From Betaproteobacteria bacterium SCN2 (GTDB lineage: Bacteria; Pseudomonadota; Gammaproteobacteria; Burkholderiales; Thiobacillaceae): a stretch of 64,000 nt of DNA. Under the pieces are notes generated by a model. The model made no database searches, was not told where the DNA came from, and was given only the letters and a program-made list of their open reading frames with translations. The stretch spans positions 62,001-126,000 of the forward strand of contig WBSG01000004.1 of assembly GCA_008923285.1 (NCBI GenBank), given 5' to 3'. Below, piece after piece: positions 46,119 to 55,854 of this stretch; positions within the stretch are counted from its first letter, which is position 1; every line of letters starts with the position of its first letter. Made by a program: the position numbers and the translations under genes.

Positions 46119-47204
46119 TCAGGTGTTCTGGATCACGATATTGGGGAACTTGCTGGTGTGGTCCACCGCCGACTCGCCGATCTTCACCGCCACGCGGCGG
46201 GCGATCTGGCGGTAGATGTCGGCAATGCGCGACTCGGGCGCCGCCACCACGGTGGGCTTGCCTGCATCGGTTTCCTCGCGGATCTGGATGTCCAGCGGCA
46301 GCGCGCCGAGGAATTCGACGTTGTAATCCTTGCACATCCGCTCGCCGCCGCCCTCGCCGAAGATGCGCTCTTCGTGGCCGCACTTGGAGCAGATGTGCAG
46401 CGACATGTTCTCGACCACGCCCATGATCGGAATGCCGACCTTTTCGAACATTTTCAGGCCCTTGCGCGCGTCGATCAGCGCGATGTCCTGCGGGGTGGTG
46501 ACGATTACGGCGCCGGTCACCGGCACGCGCTGGGCCAGGGTCAGCTGCACGTCGCCGGTGCCGGGGGGCATGTCGACCACCAGGTAGTCGACGTCCTTCC
46601 AGTTGGTGTCGTTCAGCAGCTGTTCCAGCGCCTGGGTCACCATGGGGCCGCGCCAGACCATGGGGGTGTCGGGGTCGATCATGAAACCGATGGACATGGC
46701 CTGGATGCCGTGGCCCATCATGGGCTCCAGGGTCTTGCCGTCGGCGGATTCGGGGCGGCCGCCGATGCCCAGCATCGTGGGCTGCGAAGGACCGTAGATG
46801 TCGGCGTCGAGCATGGCCACGCTAGCGCCCTCGGCCGCCAGAGCCAGCGCCAGGTTGACGGCGGTGGTGGACTTGCCCACGCCGCCCTTGCCGGAAGCGA
46901 CGGCGATGATGTTCTTGATGCCGGGCACCAGCTTGACGCCCTTCTGCACGCTGTGGGAGACGATCTTGAAGCTCACGTTGGCAGCGGCGCTGGCGGCGCC
47001 GGCTGCCTTGAGCTTGTCCTCGACCATGGCCTTGATGCCGGCGAGCTGGCTCTTGGCCGGATAGCCCAGCACGATGTCCACAGAGACAGTGTCGCCGTCC
47101 ACCTTGATGCCCTTAACGGACTTGGTGGAGACAAAATCCTTTTTGGTGTTGGGGTCAATCAGTTCCTTGAGGGCGGATTGAACCTGCTGTTCGGTCATTG
47201 CCAT
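46119..47204 (-). CDS. apbC: Mrp/ApbC iron-sulfur cluster carrier ATPase
   Basis: A 361-residue P-loop protein that carries [4Fe-4S] clusters to target proteins. The N-terminal DUF59/MIP18 domain spans about 5-85. The deviant Walker [26 protein letters not shown] and [16 protein letters not shown] follow, and the cluster-binding CSKCGHE is near 280. In many betaproteobacteria it lies beside metG and dcd; metG is not present here. A -35/-10 pair and a palindrome lie upstream. Confidence 0.96.
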   Translation of the reverse strand: MAMTEQQVQSALKELIDPNTKKDFVSTKSVKGIKVDGDTVSVDIVLGYPAKSQLAGIKAMVEDKLKAAGAASAAANVSFKIVSHSVQKGVKLVPGIKNIIAVASGKGGVGKSTTAVNLALALAAEGASVAMLDADIYGPSQPTMLGIGGRPESADGKTLEPMMGHGIQAMSIGFMIDPDTPMVWRGPMVTQALEQLLNDTNWKDVDYLVVDMPPGTGDVQLTLAQRVPVTGAVIVTTPQDIALIDARKGLKMFEKVGIPIMGVVENMSLHICSKCGHEERIFGEGGGERMCKDYNVEFLGALPLDIQIREETDAGKPTVVAAPESRIADIYRQIARRVAVKIGESAVDHTSKFPNIVIQNT

Positions 47205-47247
47205 TTTAGCGTTTGCTCCAGAGAAAAATACCCGATTAATTTGCTCA

Positions 47248-47278
47248 AGTATATAGGCTTCGTATTGCCTAGGCAATA
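47248..47278 (-). promoter_or_regulatory. Candidate apbC promoter with overlapping operator palindrome
   Basis: On the minus strand TTGCCT (47276-47271), 17-base spacer, TATACT (47253-47248). The perfect 16-bp palindrome TATTGCCTAGGCAATA (47263-47278) covers the -35 element, so a repressor bound there would block initiation. The regulator is unknown. Confidence 0.55.
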
Positions 47279-47376
47279 TCAGGAAATATTCACGCGTTTC
47301 AAGGGGGTGCCAAAAGGGGAAAACGGCCTTGCGGGACAAGCTTGGGCCGCAAGGGGTTCAAGACGGGCCAGAGAAT

Positions 47377-47745
47377 TCAGCGCGTGTTGTGCGCCACCAG
47401 TACCGCTTCGGGCAGTTGCGTCCGAATGGCGCTGATGATTTCCAGCATGAGGCCGGCGCGATAGCGGTGCGACACCCAAAGCAGGTTGAGCTTCAGGTCC
47501 ATGTTGGCGAACACGACTTCCTGATGCCGATTGAGCACGCCGGCGATCCAGTTCTGGGCATCGCCGATATAGCCAGGCTGCTGTGTTTTCAGGCGCGGGA
47601 TCAGCACCATGAAATCGCACAGCGGTTTTCCGGTTTCATCACGCGTCGGTGCAAGTTTCCACAAGGGCACACCGGGCTGCATGTACAGCCCGTTGCGGGG
47701 CAAGCCCTCAGACTGCGGGCTCCTTGGCAACCGGCGCCAGCCCAT
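47377..47745 (-). CDS. Conserved hypothetical protein downstream of rppH
   Basis: Up to 122 residues. The well-formed part begins [36 protein letters not shown] and continues [57 protein letters not shown], an alpha/beta pattern with no signal peptide. I remember similar short proteins near rppH in betaproteobacteria but no function. The start is uncertain: the ATG at 47745 lies inside rppH, and 47682 is the shorter alternative. Confidence 0.6.
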   Translation of the reverse strand: MGWRRLPRSPQSEGLPRNGLYMQPGVPLWKLAPTRDETGKPLCDFMVLIPRLKTQQPGYIGDAQNWIAGVLNRHQEVVFANMDLKLNLLWVSHRYRAGLMLEIISAIRTQLPEAVLVAHNTR

Positions 47746-48271
47746 GCCCGGCAAGCTGCTGTTCGTTGCGCTCGGGGCGGCGGCGCAGGAAGCGCACGTC
47801 CCGATGCAGGAAATGCTCGAGTTCTTCAAGCGCCAGACGGTAGACGTCGCGCTTGAATTCGACCACCGATTCGAGTTCGATCCAGTATTCGCACCAGCGC
47901 CAGGCGTCGAACTCGGGGTGGCCGCTCGCGCGCAAGCTCACATCGCAGTCGCGCCCGGTCAGCCGCAACAGGAACCAGATCTGTTTCTGGCCGCGGTAGA
48001 TGCCCCGGTTGTCGCGGCGCGTCCATTGGCTGGGCACATCGTAGCGCAGCCAGTTGCGCGTGCGCCCCAGGATGCGCACATGTTCGGGCAGCAGGCCGAC
48101 TTCCTCGTTCAACTCGCGATACATGGCCTGCTCGGGCGATTCCCCGGGCTGAATGCCGCCCTGCGGGAACTGCCAGGCATGCTGGTTGATGCGCTTGGCC
48201 CAGAACACCTGGTTTCTGGCGTTGCACAAGATAATGCCGACGTTGGGGCGGTAGCCGTCGCGGTCGATCAT
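47708..48271 (-). CDS. rppH: RNA 5'-pyrophosphohydrolase
   Basis: RppH (187 residues) removes pyrophosphate from mRNA 5' ends and so triggers RNase E decay. [28 protein letters not shown] is the usual opening. The Nudix box [23 protein letters not shown] is complete. The C-terminus [17 protein letters not shown] extends beyond E. coli RppH. The ATG at 48271 has AAAGGTGG as ribosome site. proS is divergent beyond the next gene, the common rppH-proS neighbourhood. Confidence 0.94.
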   Translation of the reverse strand: MIDRDGYRPNVGIILCNARNQVFWAKRINQHAWQFPQGGIQPGESPEQAMYRELNEEVGLLPEHVRILGRTRNWLRYDVPSQWTRRDNRGIYRGQKQIWFLLRLTGRDCDVSLRASGHPEFDAWRWCEYWIELESVVEFKRDVYRLALEELEHFLHRDVRFLRRRPERNEQQLAGHGLAPVAKEPAV

Positions 48272-48394
48272 CGCCGCCACCTTTCCATCAATTAGTCTCT
48301 ACTCGCATTGTCCACACACGGGGACGAAAATGCAACCTTGCCAACCGCGCCGCCCGGCCGCCGGGCCTTGATTCTCAAGGTTTTTATTCGGCAT

Positions 48395-49177
48395 TCAGCG
48401 ATTTTTGTCGAGCAGCGGCGCCACTTCGCCAGCCCAGCGCAGTTCACGCCGGAACATGGCGAAATCAAGCCCCCACTTCTTCGCCAACTTGTCGATTTCT
48501 GCCCGCGCAAGTCTTTCCGGGCCGTCCTCGTCAACCAGGGCAAAGGCTATGACATTGCTCTTGCCCATTATCGGCAGCCAGGCGACCTGGCCATCGAAAG
48601 CAGCGACCAGGTGGGAAAACCAGGTGACAAACTCGGGATCGCGCCCCCACAGGTTGACCACCAGCACGCCGCCCGGCTTCAGCGCGCGGCGGCAAGCCTG
48701 GTAGAACCCGAGCGAAGCCAGCGCTTCCACCTGATTGCCGGCATCGAAGCCGTCCAGCAGGATGACGTCGGCGCTGGCCGGATGCGCCGGCACGTAGACG
48801 GCGCCGTCCTCGACGAGCACCTGCAGATGCTCGTCGTCCTCGGGCAGGAAGAAATGGCTGCGCGCGGCTGACACCACCTGGGGCGAAATCTCCACTGCCG
48901 TGATGCGCGTCTGCGGCCGATGTTTGCGCATGAACTTGGCCAGCGAGCCGCCGCCCAGGCCGATCATCAGCACCTCGTCAGGTCCGGCGCGAAACAGCAG
49001 GAAAGCCATCATCGCCCGGGTATAGGCGAGTTCCAGGTCCCATGGGCGGGAAATGCGCATGGCGCTCTGGATCGCCTGGGTACCCAGTTGCAACTGCCGG
49101 ATACCGCGGGACTCGGTGACTTCGACGGTCTGTTCCGGGCTGACGGATTTGGCGAGACGTTTGGAGAACAGGCGCAT
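48395..49177 (-). CDS. Spermidine synthase-like (polyamine aminopropyltransferase family) protein
   Basis: A 260-residue class I methyltransferase-fold protein. VLMIGLGGGSLAKFMRKHRPQTRITAVEISPQVV is the nucleotide-binding motif I with its acidic strand-2 residue. VEDGAVYV and ADVILLDGFD follow the spermidine synthase layout. It lacks the N-terminal beta-hairpin domain of true SpeE, so it may be a distant relative with another acceptor. It is divergent from proS with a 69-bp gap that includes an imperfect hairpin. Confidence 0.75.
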   Translation of the reverse strand: MRLFSKRLAKSVSPEQTVEVTESRGIRQLQLGTQAIQSAMRISRPWDLELAYTRAMMAFLLFRAGPDEVLMIGLGGGSLAKFMRKHRPQTRITAVEISPQVVSAARSHFFLPEDDEHLQVLVEDGAVYVPAHPASADVILLDGFDAGNQVEALASLGFYQACRRALKPGGVLVVNLWGRDPEFVTWFSHLVAAFDGQVAWLPIMGKSNVIAFALVDEDGPERLARAEIDKLAKKWGLDFAMFRRELRWAGEVAPLLDKNR

Positions 49178-49246
49178 ATCGGGTGAGGCGTGAGTGGTGG
49201 GGCGTGGAGTAAAATCGCGGTTTTACGAATTTTACCCGACCCCACC

Positions 49247-50956
49247 ATGCGCCTTTCGCAGTTTTTCCTCTCCACCAGCAAGGAAGCGCCCGCCGAGGCC
49301 GAACTGGTTTCCCACAAGCTGATGCTGCGCGCCGGCATGATCCGCCGCCTCGGCTCCGGGCTTTATTCCTGGATGCCGCTAGGCCTGCGCGTGCTGAGAA
49401 AAGTCGAAACCATCGTGCGCGAGGAAATGAATAAATCTGGCGCAGTGGAGCTCTTCATGCCCGCCGTGCAGCCAGCCGAACTGTGGCAGGAATCCGGGCG
49501 CTGGGCGGTATTCGGCCCGCAGATGCTGAAGATCAAGGACCGCCATGAGCGTGACTTCTGCTTCGGCCCCACCCACGAGGAAGTCATAACCGACATTGCG
49601 CGCAAGGAAATCCGCAGCTACCGCCAGTTGCCGGTTAACTTTTACCAGATCCAGACCAAGTTCCGCGACGAAATCCGCCCGCGCTTCGGCGTCATGCGCG
49701 CGCGCGAGTTCCTGATGAAGGATGCCTATTCCTTCCACAGCAGCTTTGAAGACCTGCAGCGCGAATACCGCGAGATGTACGACACCTACACGCGCATCTT
49801 CACCCGCCTGGGGCTGAAGTTCCGCGCCGTCGCCGCCGACACCGGCGCCATCGGCGGTTCGGGCTCGCACGAATTCCACGTGCTGGCCGATTCCGGCGAG
49901 GACGCACTCGCTTACTGTCCGGATTCCGACTACGCTGCCAACGTCGAATTGGCCGAGGCGCTGCCGCCGACCGCATCCCGCCCCGCACCCGGCGCCACGC
50001 TGGAAAAGGTCTACACCCCCGGCCAGCACAGCATCGAGGAAGTCTCCGTCTTCCTGAAAATCGAGCCCAGCCGCATGGTCAAGACCCTCATCGTCGAAGG
50101 CAACGACGGCCCCGTCGCCCTGCTCCTGCGCGGCGACCACCAACTGAACGAAATCAAGGCCGCCAAGCTCGAACAGTTGCCGGACGAAGTGCGCTTCGCC
50201 GCCGACACCGTGGTGCGCGACATCAGCGGGGCCGCCCCCGGCTCGGTCGGCCCGGTAGGTCTCAACATCCCGGTGCTGGCCGACCGCGCGCTGATGAACC
50301 TCGCCGACTTCGTTTGCGGCGCCAACGACACCGGCCATCACTACACCGGCGTCAATTTCGGCCGCGACCTGCCCGAGCCCGTGTTCGTCGACATCCGCAA
50401 CGTGGTGGCGGGCGATCCCAGCCCCGACGGCAAGGGCAGCCTGGAACTGTGCCGCGGCATCGAGGTCGGCCACGTGTTCCAGCTGCGCACCAAGTATTCC
50501 GAAGCCCTGTCGGCGACCTTCCTCGACGAGAACGGCAAGAGCCAGGTCATGGAAATGGGCTGCTACGGCATCGGCGTTTCGCGCGTGGTGGCGGCCGCCA
50601 TCGAGCAGAACCATGACGACCGCGGCATCATCTGGCCCGAATCCATGGCGCCCTTCGCCGTGGTCATCACCCCCATCGGCTACCACAAGAGCGAAGCCGC
50701 CAGACAGGCGGCGGACAAGCTATACCAAGAACTGGGCGCAGCCGGCGTGGAGGTGCTGCTGGATGATCGTGACGAAAGGCCGGGCGTGATGTTCGCCGAC
50801 GCCGAACTGATCGGCATCCCCCACCGCGTCACCATCGGCGAACGCGGCCTCAAGGAAGGCATGGTGGAATATCTGCCGCGTCACGAAAGTTCGGCCCGGA
50901 ATGTGCCGTTAAGCGAGATATCGAAACTTTTGCTGGATATACTGAAGGCTGCATGA
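49247..50956 (+). CDS. proS: Prolyl-tRNA synthetase (bacterial type, with editing domain)
   Basis: ProRS (569 residues) of the bacterial type. The class II motif 1 region is [22 protein letters not shown], motif 2 is [25 protein letters not shown], and motif 3 is [18 protein letters not shown]. The inserted YbaK-like editing domain (about 230-380, with [18 protein letters not shown]) is present. Start 49247 matches the family N-terminus [19 protein letters not shown]. Confidence 0.98.
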   Translation: MRLSQFFLSTSKEAPAEAELVSHKLMLRAGMIRRLGSGLYSWMPLGLRVLRKVETIVREEMNKSGAVELFMPAVQPAELWQESGRWAVFGPQMLKIKDRHERDFCFGPTHEEVITDIARKEIRSYRQLPVNFYQIQTKFRDEIRPRFGVMRAREFLMKDAYSFHSSFEDLQREYREMYDTYTRIFTRLGLKFRAVAADTGAIGGSGSHEFHVLADSGEDALAYCPDSDYAANVELAEALPPTASRPAPGATLEKVYTPGQHSIEEVSVFLKIEPSRMVKTLIVEGNDGPVALLLRGDHQLNEIKAAKLEQLPDEVRFAADTVVRDISGAAPGSVGPVGLNIPVLADRALMNLADFVCGANDTGHHYTGVNFGRDLPEPVFVDIRNVVAGDPSPDGKGSLELCRGIEVGHVFQLRTKYSEALSATFLDENGKSQVMEMGCYGIGVSRVVAAAIEQNHDDRGIIWPESMAPFAVVITPIGYHKSEAARQAADKLYQELGAAGVEVLLDDRDERPGVMFADAELIGIPHRVTIGERGLKEGMVEYLPRHESSARNVPLSEISKLLLDILKAA

Positions 50957-51576
50957 AACGACTGACGACCGCCAGACTCACGCTCGCCGCCCTGTTGCTG
51001 GGTGCGGCAGGGACGGTTTTTGCCGGCGCGCAGATGTACGAGCCGATGTCGGCCTCGGCCCGTGCCTACCTGTCGAAATCCCTGGCCGACGTAGCCGTGA
51101 CCCAGGTTTCGGTGCTGAAGGCAGCCGAAGCCCAGGCCTGGCTCGGCGAGATGTCGAAACGCCTGACGAGGCGTATCCCGGACGAGGCCGAGCGCCTCGA
51201 ATTCCTGCAAACCCTGTATTACGAGGCCACCCGCGCCGGGCTGGACCCGGAACTCATGCTGGGGCTGATCCAGGTCGAAAGCGGCTTCAAGAAGTACGCC
51301 GTATCGCCGGTCGGTGCGCGCGGCTACACCCAGGTCATGCCGTTCTGGCTCAAGGTGATCGGCACGCCGGAGCACAACCTGTTCCACCTGCGCACCAACC
51401 TCAGATATGGCGCGCTCATCTTGCGCCACTACATCGACATCGAGAAGGGCGACCTCTTCCGCGCCCTGGGTCGCTACAACGGCAGCCTGGGCCGGGCGGA
51501 ATACCCGACCCTGGTGGTCAACGCCTGGCAGAAGAACTGGCGCTACACCGCCCCCACCAAGACCGCCGGCCTGTAA
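50953..51576 (+). CDS. Periplasmic lytic transglycosylase (SLT domain)
   Basis: A 207-residue exported enzyme that cleaves peptidoglycan to 1,6-anhydro-muropeptides. The signal peptide (1-24, ending VFAGA) is followed by an SLT domain with [28 protein letters not shown], where the Glu of QVES is catalytic. Then come [19 protein letters not shown] and GRYNGS. No lipobox. It overlaps the proS stop by four bases. Confidence 0.93.
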   Translation: MKRLTTARLTLAALLLGAAGTVFAGAQMYEPMSASARAYLSKSLADVAVTQVSVLKAAEAQAWLGEMSKRLTRRIPDEAERLEFLQTLYYEATRAGLDPELMLGLIQVESGFKKYAVSPVGARGYTQVMPFWLKVIGTPEHNLFHLRTNLRYGALILRHYIDIEKGDLFRALGRYNGSLGRAEYPTLVVNAWQKNWRYTAPTKTAGL

Positions 51577-51623
51577 TCGCCTTGCAGGCCTTGCGCCTGC
51601 GCAAATCCTGATGAATCTTGCCC

Positions 51624-52148
51624 TTAGCGGATCTTGCCGAGAATGATAAGCGTCGGCGGATCGAGCTGTGCCGGCACGTACATGCCGGGTTCGGCTTCAC
51701 GCACCCGCACGACGCCGTCGAACGGCGCCTTGAGCACGCTGTCATCGAGATTCTTCTGCGCGATGATGCGGCGCGCCTCGGCTTCCTGCGCATTGGCGAC
51801 GGCACGCGCATGCCTGAGCTTCGCCGCGTCGAACTCGGTGGTGGAACTGACACCGCGGTCGTAGAGCTCCTGTGCACGCTTGAGCTCGCGCCCGGCTTCC
51901 TCGGCTTCCTGCCTGAAGCGCATCAGGCCCGCTTCAGCTTCCATGACGCGCGCCCTGAGACGGGTATCGTCGAGCGCCAGCAGCCTGTCGCCCTTCTTCA
52001 CCTTTTGTCCGACCTGCACGTAGACTTCCTTCACCACGCCGGAGACCGGCGTGGTCAGCGGCACCCGGTCCGCAGCCCAGACCGCGGCAGCCAGCATCAT
52101 GGCTGCCAGGAATGCCGAACCCCTGATCACGTTGTTGGCCTGGTTCAT
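51624..52148 (-). CDS. Short HlyD-type periplasmic adaptor lacking the barrel domain
   Basis: A 174-residue membrane-fusion-type protein. After a signal-like N-terminus (FLAAMMLAAAVWAA) come one lipoyl half-motif (VSGVVKEVYVQVGQKVKKGDRLLALDD), a coiled-coil hairpin (RARVMEAEAGLMRFRQEAEE ... EAEARRIIAQKNLDDS) and the second lipoyl half (APFDGVVRVREAEPGMYV). It stops there, so the beta-barrel and membrane-proximal domains of normal adaptors are missing. It is last in the operon with TolC-like and thioredoxin-like genes. Confidence 0.85.
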   Translation of the reverse strand: MNQANNVIRGSAFLAAMMLAAAVWAADRVPLTTPVSGVVKEVYVQVGQKVKKGDRLLALDDTRLRARVMEAEAGLMRFRQEAEEAGRELKRAQELYDRGVSSTTEFDAAKLRHARAVANAQEAEARRIIAQKNLDDSVLKAPFDGVVRVREAEPGMYVPAQLDPPTLIILGKIR

Positions 52149-53434
52149 CAGTTCTCCGTAAGTTTGGTTTGGGTTGCAAACGCAGTCAGCGCTTGGCCGA
52201 CCAAGGCCTCCAGCCTTGCCAAGGCGAGGGCCAGCCGATACTCGGCCTCACTAGCGCGAATCGCCGCCTGCTGCGTTTCTGCCATGGTCTCGCCAAGATT
52301 GGTGCGCATCTCCAGTTCGTACTCGGCGCGCGCCCGATCGAGCGCCTTGTCGCGATAGTCAATCTGGGCGCGCGCGGCGGGACGCGCGGAACTGCGCAGC
52401 CATTCAATCTCCTGCAGGGTTTCCAGCAGGCCTTCGGACAGTTCGCGGCGGGCCTGCTCGACCTGGGCCTCCAGGCGTGTACGCTCGGCCACCTGCCTGG
52501 CCAGCCGACTGTCGACGCGCTCACCCTGGTAAAGCGGCCAGTTGAGGACAAGGCCGCCGCTCAGGCGGTCGCGCGTGCTGGTGTCGCGGCTGTAATCGCC
52601 GGCGATCACTTCCACGTCGAGGGTCGGCGCGCGGCTGGCGCGGATCGCGTCACTGCGAGAAGCCACCGCGTTCAATTGCGCCTGCAGGGCTAGCAGCTTG
52701 CGGTTGGATTCGAGCGCCAGCGGCAGCAAATCCTCGTAAGTCGGCAACGACAAATCGTTGTGCCCGAGCTGCGGCAGGGCCAGCACACTCGGCAGCCTGC
52801 CCGGCTGGTTGAGCGCGTTGGCCAGTCTCTGGCGAGTCGCGCGCTGCGCCATCAAGCTGCGGTTGCGCCGCTCGCGCGCGTCCTGGAAACGCACCTCGAG
52901 CTCGGCCAGCTGGCTGTCGCTCATCTCGCCGAGTTCATGGCGCTTTTTCGAATCGTCCCACCTGACGTAATGCACCGCCATGAATTCGTTTTCCGCGCCA
53001 TAGCGAGCATCCGCCAGCAGCACGTCGAAGAAGCGCGCCATGATGTCGATGCGCCGCGCATCGCGCGTATCCATCAGGGCGAGCTGGCGCGCATTCACTT
53101 CCTGGCGAGCCGCGGCCACCTGCCCGCTCTCGCGGCCAAAATCGAGCAGTGTCTTGCGCAACACCAGACGGCCAACGTTGTCATCCAGCCAGTCGTCATC
53201 GCCGACTGTCGGCCTGCCCCGGCGCAGGATGGCTTCTGCAGCCAAGGTCGCGTCGTTGACGCTGCCGGCGACTTTCTCGTCGGCCAGCGCCAGGTCAAGG
53301 TCTGCGCGCGCAGCTTGCATGACCGGGTGCGCGGCATCCGCGGTGGATAGCGCTGCTTCCAGGGTCAAAGGTGTTTCCGCCGCGAGCGCGGACACCGCTG
53401 CCAGCAGCAGGCTGGCCGATAGCACTCGCTTCAT
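52148..53434 (-). CDS. TolC-family outer membrane channel protein
   Basis: A 428-residue TolC/OEP-family protein. The signal peptide ends VSALAAETPLTLEAALSTADAAHP, the usual OEP opening, and two repeats of long amphipathic helices follow. The second-repeat motif RDKALDRARAEYELEMRTNLGE is characteristic. No lipobox. It overlaps the upstream thioredoxin-like gene by four bases and the adaptor start by one. No inner-membrane pump gene is in the operon. Confidence 0.87.
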   Translation of the reverse strand: MKRVLSASLLLAAVSALAAETPLTLEAALSTADAAHPVMQAARADLDLALADEKVAGSVNDATLAAEAILRRGRPTVGDDDWLDDNVGRLVLRKTLLDFGRESGQVAAARQEVNARQLALMDTRDARRIDIMARFFDVLLADARYGAENEFMAVHYVRWDDSKKRHELGEMSDSQLAELEVRFQDARERRNRSLMAQRATRQRLANALNQPGRLPSVLALPQLGHNDLSLPTYEDLLPLALESNRKLLALQAQLNAVASRSDAIRASRAPTLDVEVIAGDYSRDTSTRDRLSGGLVLNWPLYQGERVDSRLARQVAERTRLEAQVEQARRELSEGLLETLQEIEWLRSSARPAARAQIDYRDKALDRARAEYELEMRTNLGETMAETQQAAIRASEAEYRLALALARLEALVGQALTAFATQTKLTEN

Positions 53435-53946
53435 TTGCCGGCTTGGGTTTTCTTGTAGCGTTCGAAGGGCATCTGCCTGTACGCGCCTTCCACCACATAG
53501 CGACCCAGCATCAGGAAATCGTCCTTGTCCTTGCTCGGGCCGGTGTGGCGTGCGACAGGGCTGCCTTCGAGGTCGAAGAACATGATGACCGGGGTGGCGC
53601 GCACGCGCTGCTGCAAGGCAAAGGCTTTTTCCACGGTTTCATTGCCCTTGAAGTCGGTCATCGGCACATCTCCCTGGGTATCGATCGGGAAAACCAGAAA
53701 GTGCTTGCGATAGTAATCCTGTACCTCGGACTGGTTGAGGATGGTGACTTTCATACGCTCACAGAACGGGCAGTCGTCCATCTCGAAAAACAGCATGACG
53801 CCCTGCTTGCCCTGCTGCTTGGCGGCCGCCAGTTCTTCCTGAAAATCGCCGAGCTTGGGATCGAAGAAATGCTTGCCTGCATCGCGCACTTCGGCGACCG
53901 CGATGAGCGGAAGGCACAGCAACAAACTTACCAACCAACGTTTCAT
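53431..53946 (-). CDS. Exported thioredoxin-fold protein (SoxW-like)
   Basis: A 171-residue protein with signal peptide (1-18, ending AVAE). A thioredoxin fold follows in which MLFFEMDDCPFCERMK holds the redox pair CPFC and RVRATPVIMFFD the cis-proline loop. Such SoxW/DsbE-like proteins reduce disulfides or haem-protein thiols in the periplasm. It is second in the four-gene operon, overlapping the TolC-like gene (ATGA). Confidence 0.87.
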   Translation of the reverse strand: MKRWLVSLLLCLPLIAVAEVRDAGKHFFDPKLGDFQEELAAAKQQGKQGVMLFFEMDDCPFCERMKVTILNQSEVQDYYRKHFLVFPIDTQGDVPMTDFKGNETVEKAFALQQRVRATPVIMFFDLEGSPVARHTGPSKDKDDFLMLGRYVVEGAYRQMPFERYKKTQAGK

Positions 53947-53955
53947 GTCGAATCC

Positions 53956-54441
53956 TTACTGTTTACGCGTCGTTTTCTCCGTGCCGCGGATGAAGCTCTC
54001 GATCTCCGCGCGCGTGATGGCGCCCACTTGGCGTGCCACCAGCCTGCCCTGTGGATTATAAAGGTAAGTCGTGGGCAATCCCTGCACCGGGCCGACCTGC
54101 GCCGCCAGCCTGCGGTCCCCGAGAATAACGGGATAGTTCACCAGCATACTGTCGGCAAAACGCTTCACATCCTCGCCATCGCGATAATCCATGGCCACGC
54201 CCAGCACCACGACATTGCCGCTCTCGTTTCCGTGCAGATCCACGAGCTCGGGAATTTCCTCAAGACAGGGAGGACACCAGGTCGCCCAGAAATTGATCAG
54301 CACCCACTTGCCCTGGTAGTGCGAGAGCGTGTGCGCCTTGCCGGCGGTATCGGTCATGCTGAATTCCGCGGCACGCAGGGGGGTGCCGGCAAACAGCAGC
54401 AAGCCGAGCGCGAGCAGGTAAAATGGACGTTTATTGAGCAT
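53956..54441 (-). CDS. TlpA/ResA-like periplasmic thioredoxin
   Basis: A 161-residue TlpA-family protein. A signal/anchor helix (FYLLALGLLLFAGTPLRA) leads to a thioredoxin domain with WVLINFWATWCPPCLEEIP (motif CPPC), the family insert with GNESGNVVVLGVAMDYRDGEDVKRF and the cis-Pro loop GLPTTYLY. It would supply reducing power in the periplasm, commonly for cytochrome c maturation or copper centres. First gene of the operon; 12 bases separate its start from the divergent lyase gene. Confidence 0.9.
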   Translation of the reverse strand: MLNKRPFYLLALGLLLFAGTPLRAAEFSMTDTAGKAHTLSHYQGKWVLINFWATWCPPCLEEIPELVDLHGNESGNVVVLGVAMDYRDGEDVKRFADSMLVNYPVILGDRRLAAQVGPVQGLPTTYLYNPQGRLVARQVGAITRAEIESFIRGTEKTTRKQ

Positions 54442-54453
54442 GGTAAAAGCGTT

Positions 54454-55854
54454 ATGGCCAATTTTCGTACCGAGAAAGACTCGCTGGGCGAGTACCAAGT
54501 TCCGCAGGATGCCTGGTATGGCATCCAGACCGCCCGTGCAATCGACAATTTCCCCATTTCCGGGCGTCGTCCCGATGCGGATTTCATCCGCGCCCACGTA
54601 CTGATCAAGCTGGCGGCGGCGCGCGCCAACTGCCAGCCCGGCTGGTTGCCCGCGGAAAAGCGCGATGCCATCGTCGCTGCCTGCGAGCGCATCCTGCAGG
54701 GAGAATACCTGGATCAATTCGTGGTAGACCGCTTCCAGGCCGGCGCCGGCACCAGTCACAACATGAACACCAACGAGGTGGTGGCCAACCTGGCCAACGT
54801 TGCGCTGGGCAGTGAAAAGGGCGCCTACAGGCCGGTCAACCCCAATGACGACGTCAACATGGGGCAGTCGACCAACGACACCATCCCCACCGCCATCCGC
54901 CTCGCCTGCCTCGCCAAGCTGCCGCGCCTGGTCGATGCGGCAGAGAACATGGCCATTGAATTCGAGCGCCTGGCGGAGCGCGAGAAGGACACGGTGAAAT
55001 CCGGGCGCACACATCTGCAGGACGCCGTGCCCACCACCCTCGGCATCGAATTCGCCGCCTATGCCTGGACGCTCAGGCGCGCCGCCGCCAACCTCGCCTC
55101 CTGTCGCGAGAAGCTGGGGGAAATCGGCCTCGGCGGCTCGGCCGCCGGCACCGCGCTCAACACCTCACCGGGGTATCCGGAAAAAGTCGCCGCCGAACTG
55201 GCCAAACTGACTGGCGAACCCATCAAGTCCAGCCAGTTGGCGGCACAGATGCAGTCCATGCTCGACCTGCAGGACCTGTCCGCGCGCATCCGCGGCCTCG
55301 CGCTGGAGCTCACGCGCATTGCCAACGACCTGCGCCTGCTCGCCTCCGGTCCGCGCACGGGCCTCGGCGAGATCACCCTGCCGGCAGTGCAGCCGGGGTC
55401 CAGCATCATGCCCGGCAAGGTCAATCCGGTGATGTTCGAAATGCTGAACCAGGTCTGCTTCCAGGTGCTGGGCCAGGATCACGCCGTGGCGCTGATGACC
55501 CAAGCCGGGCAGTTGGAGCTCAACGTGATGATGCCGGCCATGGGCTCGGCCCTGTTCGACGCCATGGACTGGCTCACCAACGCCATGAACGCGGCGACGG
55601 AGAAGAACCTCAAGGGCATCGTCGTCAACCGCGAGCGTTGCGCCTTCTTCATCCACCAGAGCGTCGGGCTCGCCACCCTGCTCAACACGCAGATCGGCTA
55701 CATGCAGGCAGCCGAGATCGCCAAGGAATCGGAAAAGTCCGGGCGCCCGGTAAAGGACATCGTGGTGGAAAAGGGCCTGATGCAGGCCGACAGCTTCGAC
55801 GCCCTCGTGCTCGCCGCCGCGCACGGCATCGGTTCGGGCGGTGGAGGCGGCTAG
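54454..55854 (+). CDS. Aspartase/fumarase-superfamily lyase, probably aspartate ammonia-lyase
   Basis: A 466-residue class II fumarase/aspartase. AGAGTSHNMNTNEVVAN, NPNDDVNMGQSTNDTIPT and the mobile loop GSSIMPGKVNPV with the catalytic Ser are intact. RTHLQDAVPTTLGIEFAAY and MLNQVCFQVLGQD favour aspartase over FumC, since the latter has other residues there. Aspartase converts aspartate to fumarate and ammonia. The C-terminus ends in a Gly run (GSGGGGG). The substrate assignment is probable but not certain. Confidence 0.85.
   Translation: MANFRTEKDSLGEYQVPQDAWYGIQTARAIDNFPISGRRPDADFIRAHVLIKLAAARANCQPGWLPAEKRDAIVAACERILQGEYLDQFVVDRFQAGAGTSHNMNTNEVVANLANVALGSEKGAYRPVNPNDDVNMGQSTNDTIPTAIRLACLAKLPRLVDAAENMAIEFERLAEREKDTVKSGRTHLQDAVPTTLGIEFAAYAWTLRRAAANLASCREKLGEIGLGGSAAGTALNTSPGYPEKVAAELAKLTGEPIKSSQLAAQMQSMLDLQDLSARIRGLALELTRIANDLRLLASGPRTGLGEITLPAVQPGSSIMPGKVNPVMFEMLNQVCFQVLGQDHAVALMTQAGQLELNVMMPAMGSALFDAMDWLTNAMNAATEKNLKGIVVNRERCAFFIHQSVGLATLLNTQIGYMQAAEIAKESEKSGRPVKDIVVEKGLMQADSFDALVLAAAHGIGSGGGGG

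Noticed and set aside
49190-49245. Inverted repeat GGTGGGG...TAAAAT / ATTTTA...CCCCACC across the proS leader
   Set aside because: Imperfect and short; not clearly a T-box or other riboswitch, and proS in proteobacteria is not normally under a T-box.
53371-54453. Plus-strand frame extending the lyase gene upstream by about 360 codons
   Set aside because: It runs antisense to the two thioredoxin-like genes; the lyase N-terminus is well defined at 54454.
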